DNA of 64,000 nt from positions 434,001 through 498,000 of the forward strand of contig JAYQTB010000004.1 of NCBI GenBank assembly GCA_038147195.1, in the 5' to 3' direction. The notes beneath the pieces were generated by a model, which worked only from the letters and a program-made list of their open reading frames with translations, ran no database searches and was not told the DNA's origin. The translations under genes were made by a program, and so were the position numbers. Positions 1 to 9,170 of this stretch are shown here, in pieces (the first letter of the stretch is position 1; the number at the start of each line of letters is the position of its first letter). The DNA comes from Eutrophocola salsuginis (GTDB taxonomy: Bacteria > Pseudomonadota > Gammaproteobacteria > Pseudomonadales > Pseudohongiellaceae).

Positions 1-783
1 CATCACTGCACCATAGAAAACGGCACTGGAAGGCGTAGGACCTTCCATGGAGCGGTTGATCCACCAGGTAAAGGGAAATTGAACTGATTTCACCATTGCG
101 GCAATGATGAAACTTGTCGCCACCAGGTTTGCCTGGCCCGTTGACAACGTGGCGATGCCTGTATTGATGCCTTCCCAGTCGATTGTATCCAGCCAGGAGA
201 AGCATAATACGATGCCAAGAATAAAAAAGGCATCACCAACCCGGTTCACGATAAAGACACTGCAGGCGTTACGTGAAGCGTTGTCTCGATGCCAGGCGAA
301 GGCGATCAGCAGGAACGAACAAAAGCCGGCAAGCTCCCAGCCGAAGAATGTGCCGACGCTGTTCGCTGACAACAGTAGCAGGTGCATGGCTCCCGCAAAA
401 AGGCAGAGCAGCATGAAAAAACGGTGATAGCCAGATTCGCTGTGTAAATAATTGCGGGAAAATCGGAAGATCACCACGAAAATCAGGGAATACAAGGCGC
501 TGAGCAGCATCCCGTGGCCTGTGGTATTGAAAGCCAAGTTAACCTCCAAGGAGTCGCTGGCAAGCCACATGCCGGCCTGGGCCTGTCCAATGAGCCTGTC
601 ACTGTATCCCGCCCAGAGCAGGATCAATGCGACCAGGGTCGACAGGTTGATGGCGCTGTATGCAAGGCGCGAGGTCATGGCCTGTGATTTCACGCCTGTG
701 AGAAAACCGCTGAAGTGGCCAATACCGATACACAGCGCTGCCAGAAACGGCAATAGGGGGATGGCAAATACCAGGGCATCCAT
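1..783 (-). CDS. dabB: DabB / NuoL-like proton-conducting membrane subunit (partial, left edge)
   Basis: My translation of the minus strand from the ATG at 783 gives 261 residues of an uninterrupted, strongly hydrophobic polytopic protein before the window ends. It carries the NuoL/MrpA-type signature FTWWINRSMEGPTP-S at about residues 240-253, matching the conserved helix with a Lys (AAMVKS) just before it. It starts one base after the DabA stop codon, so the two are surely co-transcribed and probably translationally coupled. In known DAB systems the DabB subunit is thought to couple a cation or proton gradient to one-way hydration of CO2 by DabA in the inner membrane. The C-terminal part is missing only because of the window edge. 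An alternative is a true NuoL or Mrp subunit, but the DabA neighbour argues for DabB. Confidence 0.85.
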   Translation of the reverse strand, partial: MDALVFAIPLLPFLAALCIGIGHFSGFLTGVKSQAMTSRLAYSAINLSTLVALILLWAGYSDRLIGQAQAGMWLASDSLEVNLAFNTTGHGMLLSALYSLIFVVIFRFSRNYLHSESGYHRFFMLLCLFAGAMHLLLLSANSVGTFFGWELAGFCSFLLIAFAWHRDNASRNACSVFIVNRVGDAFFILGIVLCFSWLDTIDWEGINTGIATLSTGQANLVATSFIIAAMVKSVQFPFTWWINRSMEGPTPSSAVFYGAVM

Positions 784-784
784 G

Positions 785-3700
785 TCAGCGTGCTCCTGCC
801 GGTTGTGGCCGCCGGATCAGCGCCGGACCGATGGGGACATGGCTGTGCGCATAACAATCCATGCTGTGATCGAACTCGGCCAGCGTCTTGCCGGCTTCCT
901 GCCATGGGACAAAACCCTTGTCGGGGTCAAACATATAGATGGCTTCGCTGTCCGGGTCCTTGGCGGCAAGCAACAGCCAGCCACCCCCGATGAGTTCCTG
1001 CAGGGCTGGCTGGTCACCGTAAATTCGTGCAAGAACAGTGGTTTTGTGTTCCACGATGACCAGCAGGCGCATGGGCTCGTGGATTTCGACCATCTGTTCC
1101 GGCAGTCCCGGGCGCAGGTCGCTGCCGGTGCCTTCCATGACCCCAAAGAGTCCGGCAACGTTATGCGGAATCTTTGTGCCGCACCCATATTTGTCGTTAT
1201 CAATGGTAGAAAAATAGTACTCAAGATTGATACCGGCGCCGACCGGACCGGCGGTAAGAAGGATGTTCTCCAGAATTTTGCCATCCGCGTCCTGCGTGGG
1301 GTCATAGGAAATCAGGAAAGTACGCCGGTCCAGGAACAGACCCTGGGTCAGGTCACGCCGACCGATCACCGCAGATGCGTTGGTGGCATGGCCGTATTCC
1401 GGCCTGACCTGGCTGAGATCCCGCGAGCGCAATGTTACGTGACGAAAGCCCTGTTCCGGAGTGGCGGGTTCGCCCGCCGAGTAAAAGCGCCGGCAGCGTT
1501 CATGGGCGGAACAGGCCTGGGCCTGCTCCATATCCGAGCGGAAGGCGGCAAAGGCCTCACGCAGGTTAGCGGGGATCAAGTCTGTGTCATACCAGGTGAG
1601 TGCATCGCTGCAGGTGTCATGCTGCAGTCCGAGGAACCAGGTGTCAGGTGGAATGTGGATGCCTTCTTTTGCCATCAGCTCACGAACCTCAGGACGGTTG
1701 ATCATAGCAGCATAGGTGCGGGCGTTAGGGCCTCCCTGGCGACCACCGCAGGCGCCACAGTCATGCGCGGCTTCATGGGGATTGTTCTGGCTGGTTGAGC
1801 CGTGACCAGAGAGGGCAACAAGCGGGGCAAAATGGTCGGTCAGGCCGAGGGTTCGCAATAGCGCTCCGACTTTCTGTGCCTGTTCGGCATCAGTGAATCC
1901 CAGGCGGGGATTTTCAATACTGGTTTCCTGTTCCGGTGTATCCGTGGTTACGGTCAGGGAGGTGCGAACCTTAACCAGGAAATACCCGCGGAGTTTGTCG
2001 ACCAGATGTTTATAGGCATCCGGCAGCAGTGAATGCATGAGCTGGCCTGGCAGCGAGAAAGGCGCCAACAGGAAAGTACCTACCCAGTTCAACAGGGGGT
2101 TGATCCGAAATCCCTGGTGCAACTGGTATGCAAAACCAAACAGGAAGGCGAAACCTTTGCGATGGGAGGCAAGAGCCGGATCGGATTCATCCCTGGCTAC
2201 TTCACTTACCCTGTGTGCCGGCGTCACGACCACGGGGCACAGGGGCGTGAGGTGAGTGTCATCCAGGGCCTTGTACTTGATGGGCACCCCAAAAAAGCCC
2301 GCGGCACCAAGCGTTTCAATGCGGGGATTGATTTCCTCGAGATGGCGTCGGAAGCTTTCTTCGCGCTCATCCATGCACATGACAATTTGGGCCTGCGCGC
2401 GGTCACCCCGGTTGACCCAGTGGCCACGGCGGTAATTGGACAGGATGCCCTGAAAAAGTTCGTCACGGTAGTGAATTTCATATGCCAACAGCCAGACTTC
2501 ACTGCGCACGGAAAGATCAAAATCCCTGAGAATTTCCAGCATCGATTCCATTGCATTTCTGGTCAGCGCCGGCAGGTCTTTCTGGCCAAGATTGAGATGC
2601 TGGCATAACCTGAACAGTCGCCAGCCCTGGTTATGGGCATGATAAACATCAGCCTCGTCAGTGCTTCTCATGACTGCCATGGCCATACTCTCCCAATCAG
2701 CCGCAGTGCTTCGGCCTGACGCTGCCAGGCTGGCAATCTGCTGCCCAAGGGCTTCCGGTAAATGCGTTCCAAGCCAGTGATAGCGAACCAGGCATTCTGC
2801 CGAGTTATTCCGCAAGTATTCACTGATAGCAAAGAAATCGCCATGACAGCGCCAGGTTTCCCGGCAAATCTTCTGCAGATACAGCTTGTCGAGGGTCAAC
2901 CGGATAGCGAGCCAGTCGCGCAGGTGCGGCTGCAGTGGATTGACACAATGGTAGCCAGGGTGTCGCTGGCGCCAGTTAATTAACCCGGTCCATCCGGGTA
3001 TTTCAAGACACAAGCGTTGCAGGTAAGGGCCCCAGATTTCGCGGGGTAAGCGTTGCGCCTCAAGCTGGTGAATGATGGCGGCTTCAGGTTCATCAGGCAG
3101 TGTCGCCAGTTCGGTTTTCAGGGGCAGGTCCTCGATGGTAAAACCGTGATCCTGAAGCAGGCTGCTGCGCCACGCCTTGAACAGACTGGTATGGTGGTTA
3201 TCACCGAGATGCCATGCCGCGGTACCTTCATCCAGTGCAGTTGCGGACAAGCGCAACATGATCGGACCCACGTCATCGAGAATATCCTTGCCGACCAGGC
3301 GTTTTACCAGACCACCCAGGCTGAGTAACTCACCGACGTCTGCCAAAAGGTTTTCCACACAGATGCTTGCTTCTTCCGTCAGCCTGCCTGACCCAGGATG
3401 ATCATCCGGTGTGATGTCATCCGGTTCGGGAATAGTCGGATCAATGCCCAGTGTAGTGAGGATATGTGACCACAATACCGGCAAGGTTTCGGCAGGTGAG
3501 TCATTGCGCTGGTAAATCCCGGGGACATCCTGTTGCCAGGCCTCGAGCGCCCGCTCCCGGCCAAGTTGCCACTGCAACTGGGCACTGGTCAACGCGTGAA
3601 GGGGGTATTTCAGGGCGACGGCGTAGATATCACCTGTCTTGATGTTATCTGCCAGCAACTTATCGGGCGTCAGGGCGGAAAGCGTCTGAATGGCTTTTTC

Positions 3701-3955
3701 AAGGTCGGTGTCTGTAATTCGTCCGGTGCGGTAGTTGTCCCGGAAGCGGCTTTCTTTCATGTAACCACGAATGCCGGTGAGTGCTTCATGCTCTGCCAGG
3801 GCCTTCCGAAACGGCAGGTGCTGGAAACCTTCAAGGGTGTTTTCATGCACGAAATCGAGGATTGGCCCCTGACCGGACAGAACATGATGGATGTGCTCGA
3901 TAGCAGCCCTGACCTGCTCCAGGGGTGGCGTGGATTGTGAAAGCGGAGTTGCCAT
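785..3955 (-). CDS. dabA: DabA, DUF2309 inorganic carbon transporter zinc subunit
   Basis: A 1056-residue soluble-looking protein of the DUF2309/UPF0753 family. DabA is a distant relative of beta-carbonic anhydrase that, with a membrane partner, traps CO2 as bicarbonate in the cytoplasm. The four residues known to form the zinc/active site in DabA can be placed: Cys527 and Asp529 in CMDERE, His718 in SGHGS, and Cys733 in HDCGACGGRQGG. The His-to-Cys spacing of 15 equals that of the characterised protein. At over 1000 residues it belongs to the longer branch of the family. It starts four bases after the stop of the NuoM-like gene and ends one base before the NuoL-like gene. All key residues are present, so it should be active. 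Confidence 0.93.
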   Translation of the reverse strand: MATPLSQSTPPLEQVRAAIEHIHHVLSGQGPILDFVHENTLEGFQHLPFRKALAEHEALTGIRGYMKESRFRDNYRTGRITDTDLEKAIQTLSALTPDKLLADNIKTGDIYAVALKYPLHALTSAQLQWQLGRERALEAWQQDVPGIYQRNDSPAETLPVLWSHILTTLGIDPTIPEPDDITPDDHPGSGRLTEEASICVENLLADVGELLSLGGLVKRLVGKDILDDVGPIMLRLSATALDEGTAAWHLGDNHHTSLFKAWRSSLLQDHGFTIEDLPLKTELATLPDEPEAAIIHQLEAQRLPREIWGPYLQRLCLEIPGWTGLINWRQRHPGYHCVNPLQPHLRDWLAIRLTLDKLYLQKICRETWRCHGDFFAISEYLRNNSAECLVRYHWLGTHLPEALGQQIASLAASGRSTAADWESMAMAVMRSTDEADVYHAHNQGWRLFRLCQHLNLGQKDLPALTRNAMESMLEILRDFDLSVRSEVWLLAYEIHYRDELFQGILSNYRRGHWVNRGDRAQAQIVMCMDEREESFRRHLEEINPRIETLGAAGFFGVPIKYKALDDTHLTPLCPVVVTPAHRVSEVARDESDPALASHRKGFAFLFGFAYQLHQGFRINPLLNWVGTFLLAPFSLPGQLMHSLLPDAYKHLVDKLRGYFLVKVRTSLTVTTDTPEQETSIENPRLGFTDAEQAQKVGALLRTLGLTDHFAPLVALSGHGSTSQNNPHEAAHDCGACGGRQGGPNARTYAAMINRPEVRELMAKEGIHIPPDTWFLGLQHDTCSDALTWYDTDLIPANLREAFAAFRSDMEQAQACSAHERCRRFYSAGEPATPEQGFRHVTLRSRDLSQVRPEYGHATNASAVIGRRDLTQGLFLDRRTFLISYDPTQDADGKILENILLTAGPVGAGINLEYYFSTIDNDKYGCGTKIPHNVAGLFGVMEGTGSDLRPGLPEQMVEIHEPMRLLVIVEHKTTVLARIYGDQPALQELIGGGWLLLAAKDPDSEAIYMFDPDKGFVPWQEAGKTLAEFDHSMDCYAHSHVPIGPALIRRPQPAGAR

Positions 3956-3959
3956 GCTG

Positions 3960-5429
3960 CTAGTTAGCCACCGTGAAAGATGCGTGGACCAATGCGATGC
4001 TGCTGGCAGACAGTTCTAAAAATGCTGCGGGCATCAGGCCCAGGGTAATTATCAGGAGTACCAATATCCCGGCTGCCAGTATTTCTGTCCGATGCAGGTC
4101 CTGAATCTGGCGCATGCCATCCTTCACCGGCCCTGTAAACAGCATGGTGATGGTACGCAGGGCATAGGACGCTGTAATAAGTATACTGAAACTGAAAAAC
4201 ACCATGATCCAGCCCCATTCCTGGAAGCCGCCGATGATGGTGTACAACTCCGCAATGAAACCCAGCGAGCCGGGCAAGCCCATGGCTGCCAGTAATGTCA
4301 GGGTCATGAACAGGGCAAACCGCGGCATTACCTGCACCAGGGCACTGTAATCCTGAATGTTGCGTGTATGGGTACGTTCGTACAACAAACCCACCAGCAG
4401 GAAAAGTGCACCCGCAATAAGACCATGCGCGAACATCTGGATAACCGCGCCGGAAAATCCCTGCGGGTTGAGGGCGGCAATGCCCAGCAGGACGATACCC
4501 ATATGGCTGACTGAAGCATATGCAATCATGGCTTTCAGGTCTGTCTGGCGCCAGGCCAGCAGGGCGCCATAGATCATGCCGACCAGCGCCAGGGTTACCA
4601 GCAAGGGTTGCAGGATATCTGCTGCTTCAGGCAGTGATGCAATGATACGTAGCAACCCGTAACTACCCATTTTCAACAACACGCCCGAGAGCAGGATGCT
4701 GACCGGGCTTGGGGCTTCCACATGTGCCAGCGGCAACCAGCCATGCAACGGGAAGATCGGCATTTTGACACCCAGGCCTATCAGGAAGCCGGTCATGATC
4801 AGCAACTGTTCACGGCTGCCAATGTCGTCTTCAGTAAAACGGATATTGCTAATCAGTGTATCCCCTCCGGCAGGCATAACCAGGTCGAGGGCGAAAATGC
4901 TGACCAGCATGAATACCGACCCGCCCATGGTGTATAGAACGAAATTCAGACTGGCGGCGTGCCGGCGTTCTCCACCCCAGCGGTCGACAAGGAAGTACAG
5001 GGGAACGAGGGTGATTTCCCAGAATATAAAAAACAGGCTCCAGTGCTGGGCCAGGAATACGCCGATCATGCCAAATTCGAGGGCCAGGATGGAAATATGG
5101 TACGACTTGACCCCGGTGGTGATGGAATTCGAAGCCAGCAATGCGACCAGCGTTAGCAGGCTGGCAAGGAACACCATCGGCAGGGAAATACCATCGATGC
5201 CGATGTTGGTGTTTTCATCGGCCACTGGAAATAAATGAGTCGATTCCAGGAATTGGGGGACGGCAACTGAGGTATCAAATTCTGCAAGGACAACACAACA
5301 AATCAACAGACAAATGGCAGCGACCACCCGGGCCAGTAACCGGATGGTTGCAGTACTGTCGATACGTATAAAGGCCAGCAAGATAGCGCCTGCTAACGGC
5401 GTCCACAGGAGCAGGCTGAGTATCCCCAT
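3960..5429 (-). CDS. NuoM-like proton-conducting membrane subunit of the DAB operon
   Basis: A 489-residue polytopic protein of the Proton_antipo_M family (NADH dehydrogenase subunit M / MrpD). The functional charged residues of the family are visible: Glu in FWEITLVPLYF near residue 136, the Lys-His motif in GVKMPIFPLHGWLPLAHVEAPSP, and the second Lys in DLKAMIAYASVSHMG. It is the first gene of the operon, four bases ahead of dabA, and no other Nuo or Mrp genes are near. Standard DAB systems carry one such subunit; here a second, NuoL-like one follows dabA. A role as an additional proton channel of the carbon pump is inference. The start at 5429 follows a weak purine-rich stretch (GAAGATTGAAG). 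Confidence 0.88.
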   Translation of the reverse strand: MGILSLLLWTPLAGAILLAFIRIDSTATIRLLARVVAAICLLICCVVLAEFDTSVAVPQFLESTHLFPVADENTNIGIDGISLPMVFLASLLTLVALLASNSITTGVKSYHISILALEFGMIGVFLAQHWSLFFIFWEITLVPLYFLVDRWGGERRHAASLNFVLYTMGGSVFMLVSIFALDLVMPAGGDTLISNIRFTEDDIGSREQLLIMTGFLIGLGVKMPIFPLHGWLPLAHVEAPSPVSILLSGVLLKMGSYGLLRIIASLPEAADILQPLLVTLALVGMIYGALLAWRQTDLKAMIAYASVSHMGIVLLGIAALNPQGFSGAVIQMFAHGLIAGALFLLVGLLYERTHTRNIQDYSALVQVMPRFALFMTLTLLAAMGLPGSLGFIAELYTIIGGFQEWGWIMVFFSFSILITASYALRTITMLFTGPVKDGMRQIQDLHRTEILAAGILVLLIITLGLMPAAFLELSASSIALVHASFTVAN

Positions 5430-5611
5430 AACTTCAATCTTCTTTGCGGTTCAACGGGGATATTTTTTTGCCAGTATTTCCCCTTAATTTATGGATTCTA
5501 TCGTCACCGATAAAGCGGTTTATAGGGTAAGTAGTGATAGGATTTTGTAATCAATGTAGCGCCATTCCTATGCATGGGTTGTACTGAGCGGAACTCAAAC
5601 CATGGCAGGTC

Positions 5612-5657
5612 GCACCAAAAAAGCGCGCACGCATCGTTAATTGCACCAATACAGCGC
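5612..5657. promoter_or_regulatory. Two matched NtrC-like activator sites, 31 bp apart
   Basis: Two copies of GCACC-N5-AGCGC lie at 5612-5626 and 5643-5657. Their spacing of 31 bp is three helical turns, so both face the same side of the DNA. The left half-site matches NtrC (GCACC-N5-GGTGC) exactly and the right half matches 3 of 5 bases. They sit about 90-130 bp upstream of the sigma-54 promoter, the usual place for an enhancer-binding protein. Assignment to NtrC is inference. Confidence 0.5.
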
Positions 5658-5743
5658 ATATCCATGACTTCCTGCAGTGTCACACCCCTCCCTGAGCCAT
5701 GTAAATTTCCATAATTTCCAGTTAAAACAAGGTATTAGCTGAG

Positions 5744-5760
5744 TTGGCAAGGTCTTTGCA
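5744..5760 (+). promoter_or_regulatory. Sigma-54 (-24/-12) promoter for the TorF-type porin gene
   Basis: TTGGCAAGGTCTTTGCA fits the consensus YTGGCACGRNNNTTGCW at all fixed positions but one, with the required GG at 5746-5747 and GC at 5758-5759 separated by ten bases. It leaves a leader of about 70 bases before the ATG at 5844. Confidence 0.8.
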
Positions 5761-5843
5761 ATGAAATATTCAGGAATCAAATGCCTTCCTGTAAAACATA
5801 TTTATCAGTCTTGCCTGTGTGAGACTCACTAGGAGAAAACGAT

Positions 5844-6608
5844 ATGAAAAAATCGCTGATCACTACTTTCAAGAAGCCGTTGGCTGTGACAGTAATCACA
5901 CTGGCAGTGGCCTCAGTTTCTGCACCGTCTTACGCACAACTGTCCGGCAACGTCAGTGTTACCAACAACTACCTTTGGCGTGGTCTGACCCAGTCGATCA
6001 ACGAATCGGCCGTACAGGGTGGCCTGGATTACGCAAGTGAGTCTGGTTTCTACATCGGTACCTGGGTTTCCAACGTATCTTACGATTCAGACGATGCCTA
6101 TTCTTACGAGCATGACATTTATTTCGGTTATGCCGGCGAAACTGACAGCTTTAGTTACGATATCGGCTACCTGTACTACAACTACGACGAAAATGCTGGT
6201 TACGACTTCGGTGAAATCTACGGCTCTATCGGCGTAGGCAATTTCAGCGCCACTTACTGGCTGCTGTCATACGCCGAGCCGGACGAAGGCCCAGGTGAAG
6301 ACTTTGGTTTTGCTAAGACTTCCTACCTGTCACTGGACTACGCCATCCCCCTGGCAAGTGGTGCTGAACTTGGCCTGCATGCCGGTTTCCACGAAGGTGA
6401 TTTTGCGTACTCATTCAACGGTGTAACCGACGACTACTGGGATTACAACGTAAGCCTGTCTAAGGACGGCTTCACCGCCACCGTTTCCATGACAAGCTTG
6501 GGTGATGATGACGACGGTGATGGCTTTGAGGATTACGCCAGCATGCCTGCCCGTGATAACGACGAGATCAAGTTCGTTGTTTCCTACGGTGTGGATTTCG
6601 AACTGTAA
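5844..6608 (+). CDS. TorF family putative porin (Gcw_chp family)
   Basis: A 254-residue exported protein with an N-terminal signal peptide ending around SYAQ (residue 31), followed by the TIGR02001/Gcw_chp signature NNYLWRGLTQS and alternating aromatic, acidic beta strands typical of a small outer-membrane barrel. A good Shine-Dalgarno (AGGAG, ten bases upstream) fixes the start. Members of this family often sit in front of glnK-amtB and respond to nitrogen. Here no glnK or amtB follows, and a strong terminator shows the gene is monocistronic, yet the sigma-54 promoter and NtrC-like sites keep the nitrogen-control logic. The substrate is unknown. The family assignment is firm; the porin function is a family-level prediction. 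Confidence 0.85.
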   Translation: MKKSLITTFKKPLAVTVITLAVASVSAPSYAQLSGNVSVTNNYLWRGLTQSINESAVQGGLDYASESGFYIGTWVSNVSYDSDDAYSYEHDIYFGYAGETDSFSYDIGYLYYNYDENAGYDFGEIYGSIGVGNFSATYWLLSYAEPDEGPGEDFGFAKTSYLSLDYAIPLASGAELGLHAGFHEGDFAYSFNGVTDDYWDYNVSLSKDGFTATVSMTSLGDDDDGDGFEDYASMPARDNDEIKFVVSYGVDFEL

Positions 6609-6626
6609 TCAGCAGTTACAAGCTAC

Positions 6627-6662
6627 ACAAAAAACCGGTGCTGCCAGGCGCCGGTTTTTTTT
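6627..6662 (+). terminator. Rho-independent terminator after the porin gene
   Basis: An 11-bp stem (AAAACCGGTGC / GCGCCGGTTTT, one G-T pair) with a six-base loop, followed by a run of T, 20 bases after the stop codon. Confidence 0.85.
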
Positions 6663-6698
6663 CGCCTGGAAACTTGCAGTAAAGAATTAAAGGCTGGC

Positions 6699-6746
6699 CA
6701 AAAAAAGAAGGCCATATCCGGTGAAGGGAAATACCGGGTATGGCCT
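6699..6746 (-). terminator. Rho-independent terminator after the SulP gene
   Basis: Near-perfect inverted repeat AGGCCATATCCGGT / ACCGGGTATGGCCT (one mismatch) with a ten-base loop, followed on the minus strand by a T tract at 6706-6699. It ends the carbonic anhydrase-SulP operon. Confidence 0.8.
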
Positions 6747-6774
6747 CGTCAGGCTTAAGGAGAATTCAGCGTGT

Positions 6775-8436
6775 TTATGCAGCCTGAGGGGAAGTTTTAC
6801 CATCCTTAGCAGAACCTATGTGGGCCAGGGCTGCCTCCATGGCCTGCTCCCTGGTTTTGAAATGGTCGCTGGGATCCATATGCTTGTCGGCCTCGAGCGC
6901 GCTGAGCGTGTGTTCGATTTCAGTATTCATCCCGCACAGGTAAATTTTGCGACAGGCCTGCTTCGCATCACGGGCTACCGTTTCCACGGCCAGCGCGGCA
7001 CTGACGTCCAGAAAGGGTACGCGCTCGAAGTCCAGGATGATGGCCAGGGCGCCGCCCTCAAGCTGTGAGCGCGCATGATGGCCCAGATCGGCAGCGGCGC
7101 CGAAACTCAAAGGGCCGCCGAAATCGAACACGGTCAGCTTGTCACCCAGAATGTCCAGGATTTCCTTTTCACGCTCGGTGGCGGCATGGCGAATGAGGTG
7201 CTGCTGGTGCAGACGCTCCATCTGCTCCTTGGCCACCTGTTTCACGAAGGCGATGGACGCCAGGACCACGCCTGCTGCGACCGCCGTGATCAGGTCAACG
7301 AAGATGGTGAGGCCGACGACGATAATCATCAAGGCAAGGTCCCAGCGCGGGCCGCGGTGAGCATTCTTGATGTAGCTCCAGTCGATGATGTCCAGGCCTA
7401 CCTTGAACAGGATGCCGGCTAGCACGGCCATTGGGATATAGCTGGCGAGGGAGCCAAGGCCCAATACGATGGCAAGCAGCAATAATGCGTGGATCATGCC
7501 GGAAATCCGCGTACGGCCACCGGTGCGGATATTGACCACTGTACGCATGGTGGCGCCGGCGCCAGGTGCACCGCCGAAAAGGCCGGCGAAGAAGTTGCCG
7601 ATGCCCTGGCCGACCAGTTCCTTGTTGGAGTCATGCCGTGTGCGGGTCATATTGTCGGCAACCAGGGAGGTCAGCAGGCTGTCGATGGATCCCAGCAGGG
7701 CCAGCACGAACGCTGCCTCAGCGATGATGAAGAAGGATATGCTGTCTATCGTTGGCATTTGCATTGACGGCAGGCCCCTCGGGATATCACCTAGGATCGG
7801 CGCACCGGAAACCAGTAGGCTCAGTATTGTGCCGATAATCAGGGCGGCAAGCGCGCCGGGTACGAATTTGCCTAGTTTTGCCGGCCACTTCAGGGCGATG
7901 GCCAATGACAGGGCGCCTATTCCCAGGGCGATGTAGTTGATGTCGCCGATAGCGGTCGGCGTGTAGAACAGTGCATCCAGGGTACCTGCCGGTGCTTCAT
8001 GGCCGAGCATCGGGGCGATCTGCAGGATGATGATAATACCGCCAATCCCACTCATGAAGCCGCTTATTACGGGGTAAGGTACCAGACGGATATATTCACC
8101 GAGCTTGAACACACCCATGAAAATCTGGAACACACCGGCCAGCATTATGGCGGTAAAAATCAGGCTGGTGTTGCCCATCAGGTCGGGGTGCGCGGCAATA
8201 CTTGCCGCTAGGCCTGCGGCAACCACGGTCATCGGGCCGGTCGGGCCGGAGATCTGCGGTTCAGTGCCACCGAAGAGGGCGGCAAAAAATCCGACGAATA
8301 TCGCGCCGTACATACCGGCGATCGGGCCGAGGCCCGAAGCTACGCCCATGGCCAGTGCCAGGGGCAGGGCTACCACGCCGGCCGTGATGCCGCCATAGAT
8401 GTCACCCCGAAGATGACTCGTATTAAGTTTTATCAT
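6775..8436 (-). CDS. SulP family anion (probably bicarbonate) transporter with STAS domain
   Basis: A 553-residue inner-membrane protein of the SulP/SLC26 family. The N-terminal part has the family hallmark GGITAGVVALPLALAMGVASG, and the middle has the second signature (GGAPGAGATMRTVVNIRTGGRT). About 110 C-terminal residues, with DFERVPFLDVSAALAVE, form a STAS regulatory domain. It lies 24 bases downstream of a beta-carbonic anhydrase gene in one operon. SulP proteins carry sulfate, bicarbonate or other anions; the carbonic anhydrase partner points to bicarbonate uptake (BicA-like), which is inference from context. It is the last gene, followed by a terminator. Confidence 0.88.
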   Translation of the reverse strand: MIKLNTSHLRGDIYGGITAGVVALPLALAMGVASGLGPIAGMYGAIFVGFFAALFGGTEPQISGPTGPMTVVAAGLAASIAAHPDLMGNTSLIFTAIMLAGVFQIFMGVFKLGEYIRLVPYPVISGFMSGIGGIIIILQIAPMLGHEAPAGTLDALFYTPTAIGDINYIALGIGALSLAIALKWPAKLGKFVPGALAALIIGTILSLLVSGAPILGDIPRGLPSMQMPTIDSISFFIIAEAAFVLALLGSIDSLLTSLVADNMTRTRHDSNKELVGQGIGNFFAGLFGGAPGAGATMRTVVNIRTGGRTRISGMIHALLLLAIVLGLGSLASYIPMAVLAGILFKVGLDIIDWSYIKNAHRGPRWDLALMIIVVGLTIFVDLITAVAAGVVLASIAFVKQVAKEQMERLHQQHLIRHAATEREKEILDILGDKLTVFDFGGPLSFGAAADLGHHARSQLEGGALAIILDFERVPFLDVSAALAVETVARDAKQACRKIYLCGMNTEIEHTLSALEADKHMDPSDHFKTREQAMEAALAHIGSAKDGKTSPQAA

Positions 8437-8460
8437 TTTGTGCTCCGCTACTCAGGCGCT

Positions 8461-9126
8461 TCAGACAGAGGTCCTTTTCCCCTGAGAATTCGTTCTCTTG
8501 TGTGAACGATACCAGTCTACAACAGGAATGAATTTTTTCTTCTTGGGGTCATAACAGGTCACTTCGCCCTTTTCAATATCATAAATCCAGCCGTGTAGAT
8601 TGACACTTTCGGTGGCAAGTTTGGCCGCGACACTGGGATGAGTTTCCAGATGCCTGAGTTGCAACAGCACATTCTCCTGTATCATTTCCTTGGTATGTGA
8701 TGCGCAAAGTCCGCCATGGCGGGCCGTTACTCTGGCCAGGGCGGCGGCGCTGTGCCCCAACCAGTTGGAAACATGGGGCAATGACTTCACTGATTCCGGG
8801 TACATGGCGCCTTTCATGGCACCGCAGTCGCTATGCCCGCATATAATAATATCCTTTACATTGAGTACGGCGACGGCGTATTCAATGGAGGCTGTATTAC
8901 CACCGGCATGCAAGGTATGTGGCGGGACGATATTGCCTGCATTGCGGACGATGAACAGGTCACCAGGTTCGGTCTGGGTAATCAGGCCGGGATCGATACG
9001 TGAATCCGAACAGGTGATAAACAGCACCTCCGGCGACTGCCCCGTGGCCAGTGATTTAAACAGGTCCTTACGTTCCCGGTAATCCTTTTTCTGGAATTCG
9101 TCGATACCCTTGATGAGTTTTTCCAT
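8461..9126 (-). CDS. Beta-class carbonic anhydrase
   Basis: A 221-residue cytoplasmic enzyme that interconverts CO2 and bicarbonate. The zinc ligands are all visible: Cys39 and Asp41 (with Arg43) in CSDSRIDP, and His98 and Cys101 in CGHSDCGAMKG. It is the first gene of a two-gene operon with a SulP anion transporter, and its promoter region is shared with a divergent LysR gene. Because rapid carbonic anhydrase activity beside a bicarbonate pump could dissipate the pool, this pairing usually serves to supply or balance bicarbonate for carboxylases. Length and motifs are standard for the family. Confidence 0.94.
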   Translation of the reverse strand: MEKLIKGIDEFQKKDYRERKDLFKSLATGQSPEVLFITCSDSRIDPGLITQTEPGDLFIVRNAGNIVPPHTLHAGGNTASIEYAVAVLNVKDIIICGHSDCGAMKGAMYPESVKSLPHVSNWLGHSAAALARVTARHGGLCASHTKEMIQENVLLQLRHLETHPSVAAKLATESVNLHGWIYDIEKGEVTCYDPKKKKFIPVVDWYRSHKRTNSQGKRTSV

Positions 9127-9170
9127 GATGCTTTTGCTATCCTCGCAATTTTGAATCTTCAGTTATTGAA

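Larger units (their letters stand above)
5430..5843. other. 414-bp divergent intergenic region between the DAB operon and torF-type porin gene
   Basis: No reading frame of substance is seen. The right half carries a sigma-54 promoter and two matched upstream sites serving the porin gene (listed separately). The left part, next to the NuoM-like gene, must hold the promoter of the DAB operon, but no convincing -35/-10 pair could be fixed by eye. Confidence 0.6.

Noticed and set aside
452..1798. Long open frame of 448 codons on the plus strand
   Set aside because: It lies opposite dabA and dabB, has no family resemblance, and its composition follows from the antisense of the real genes.
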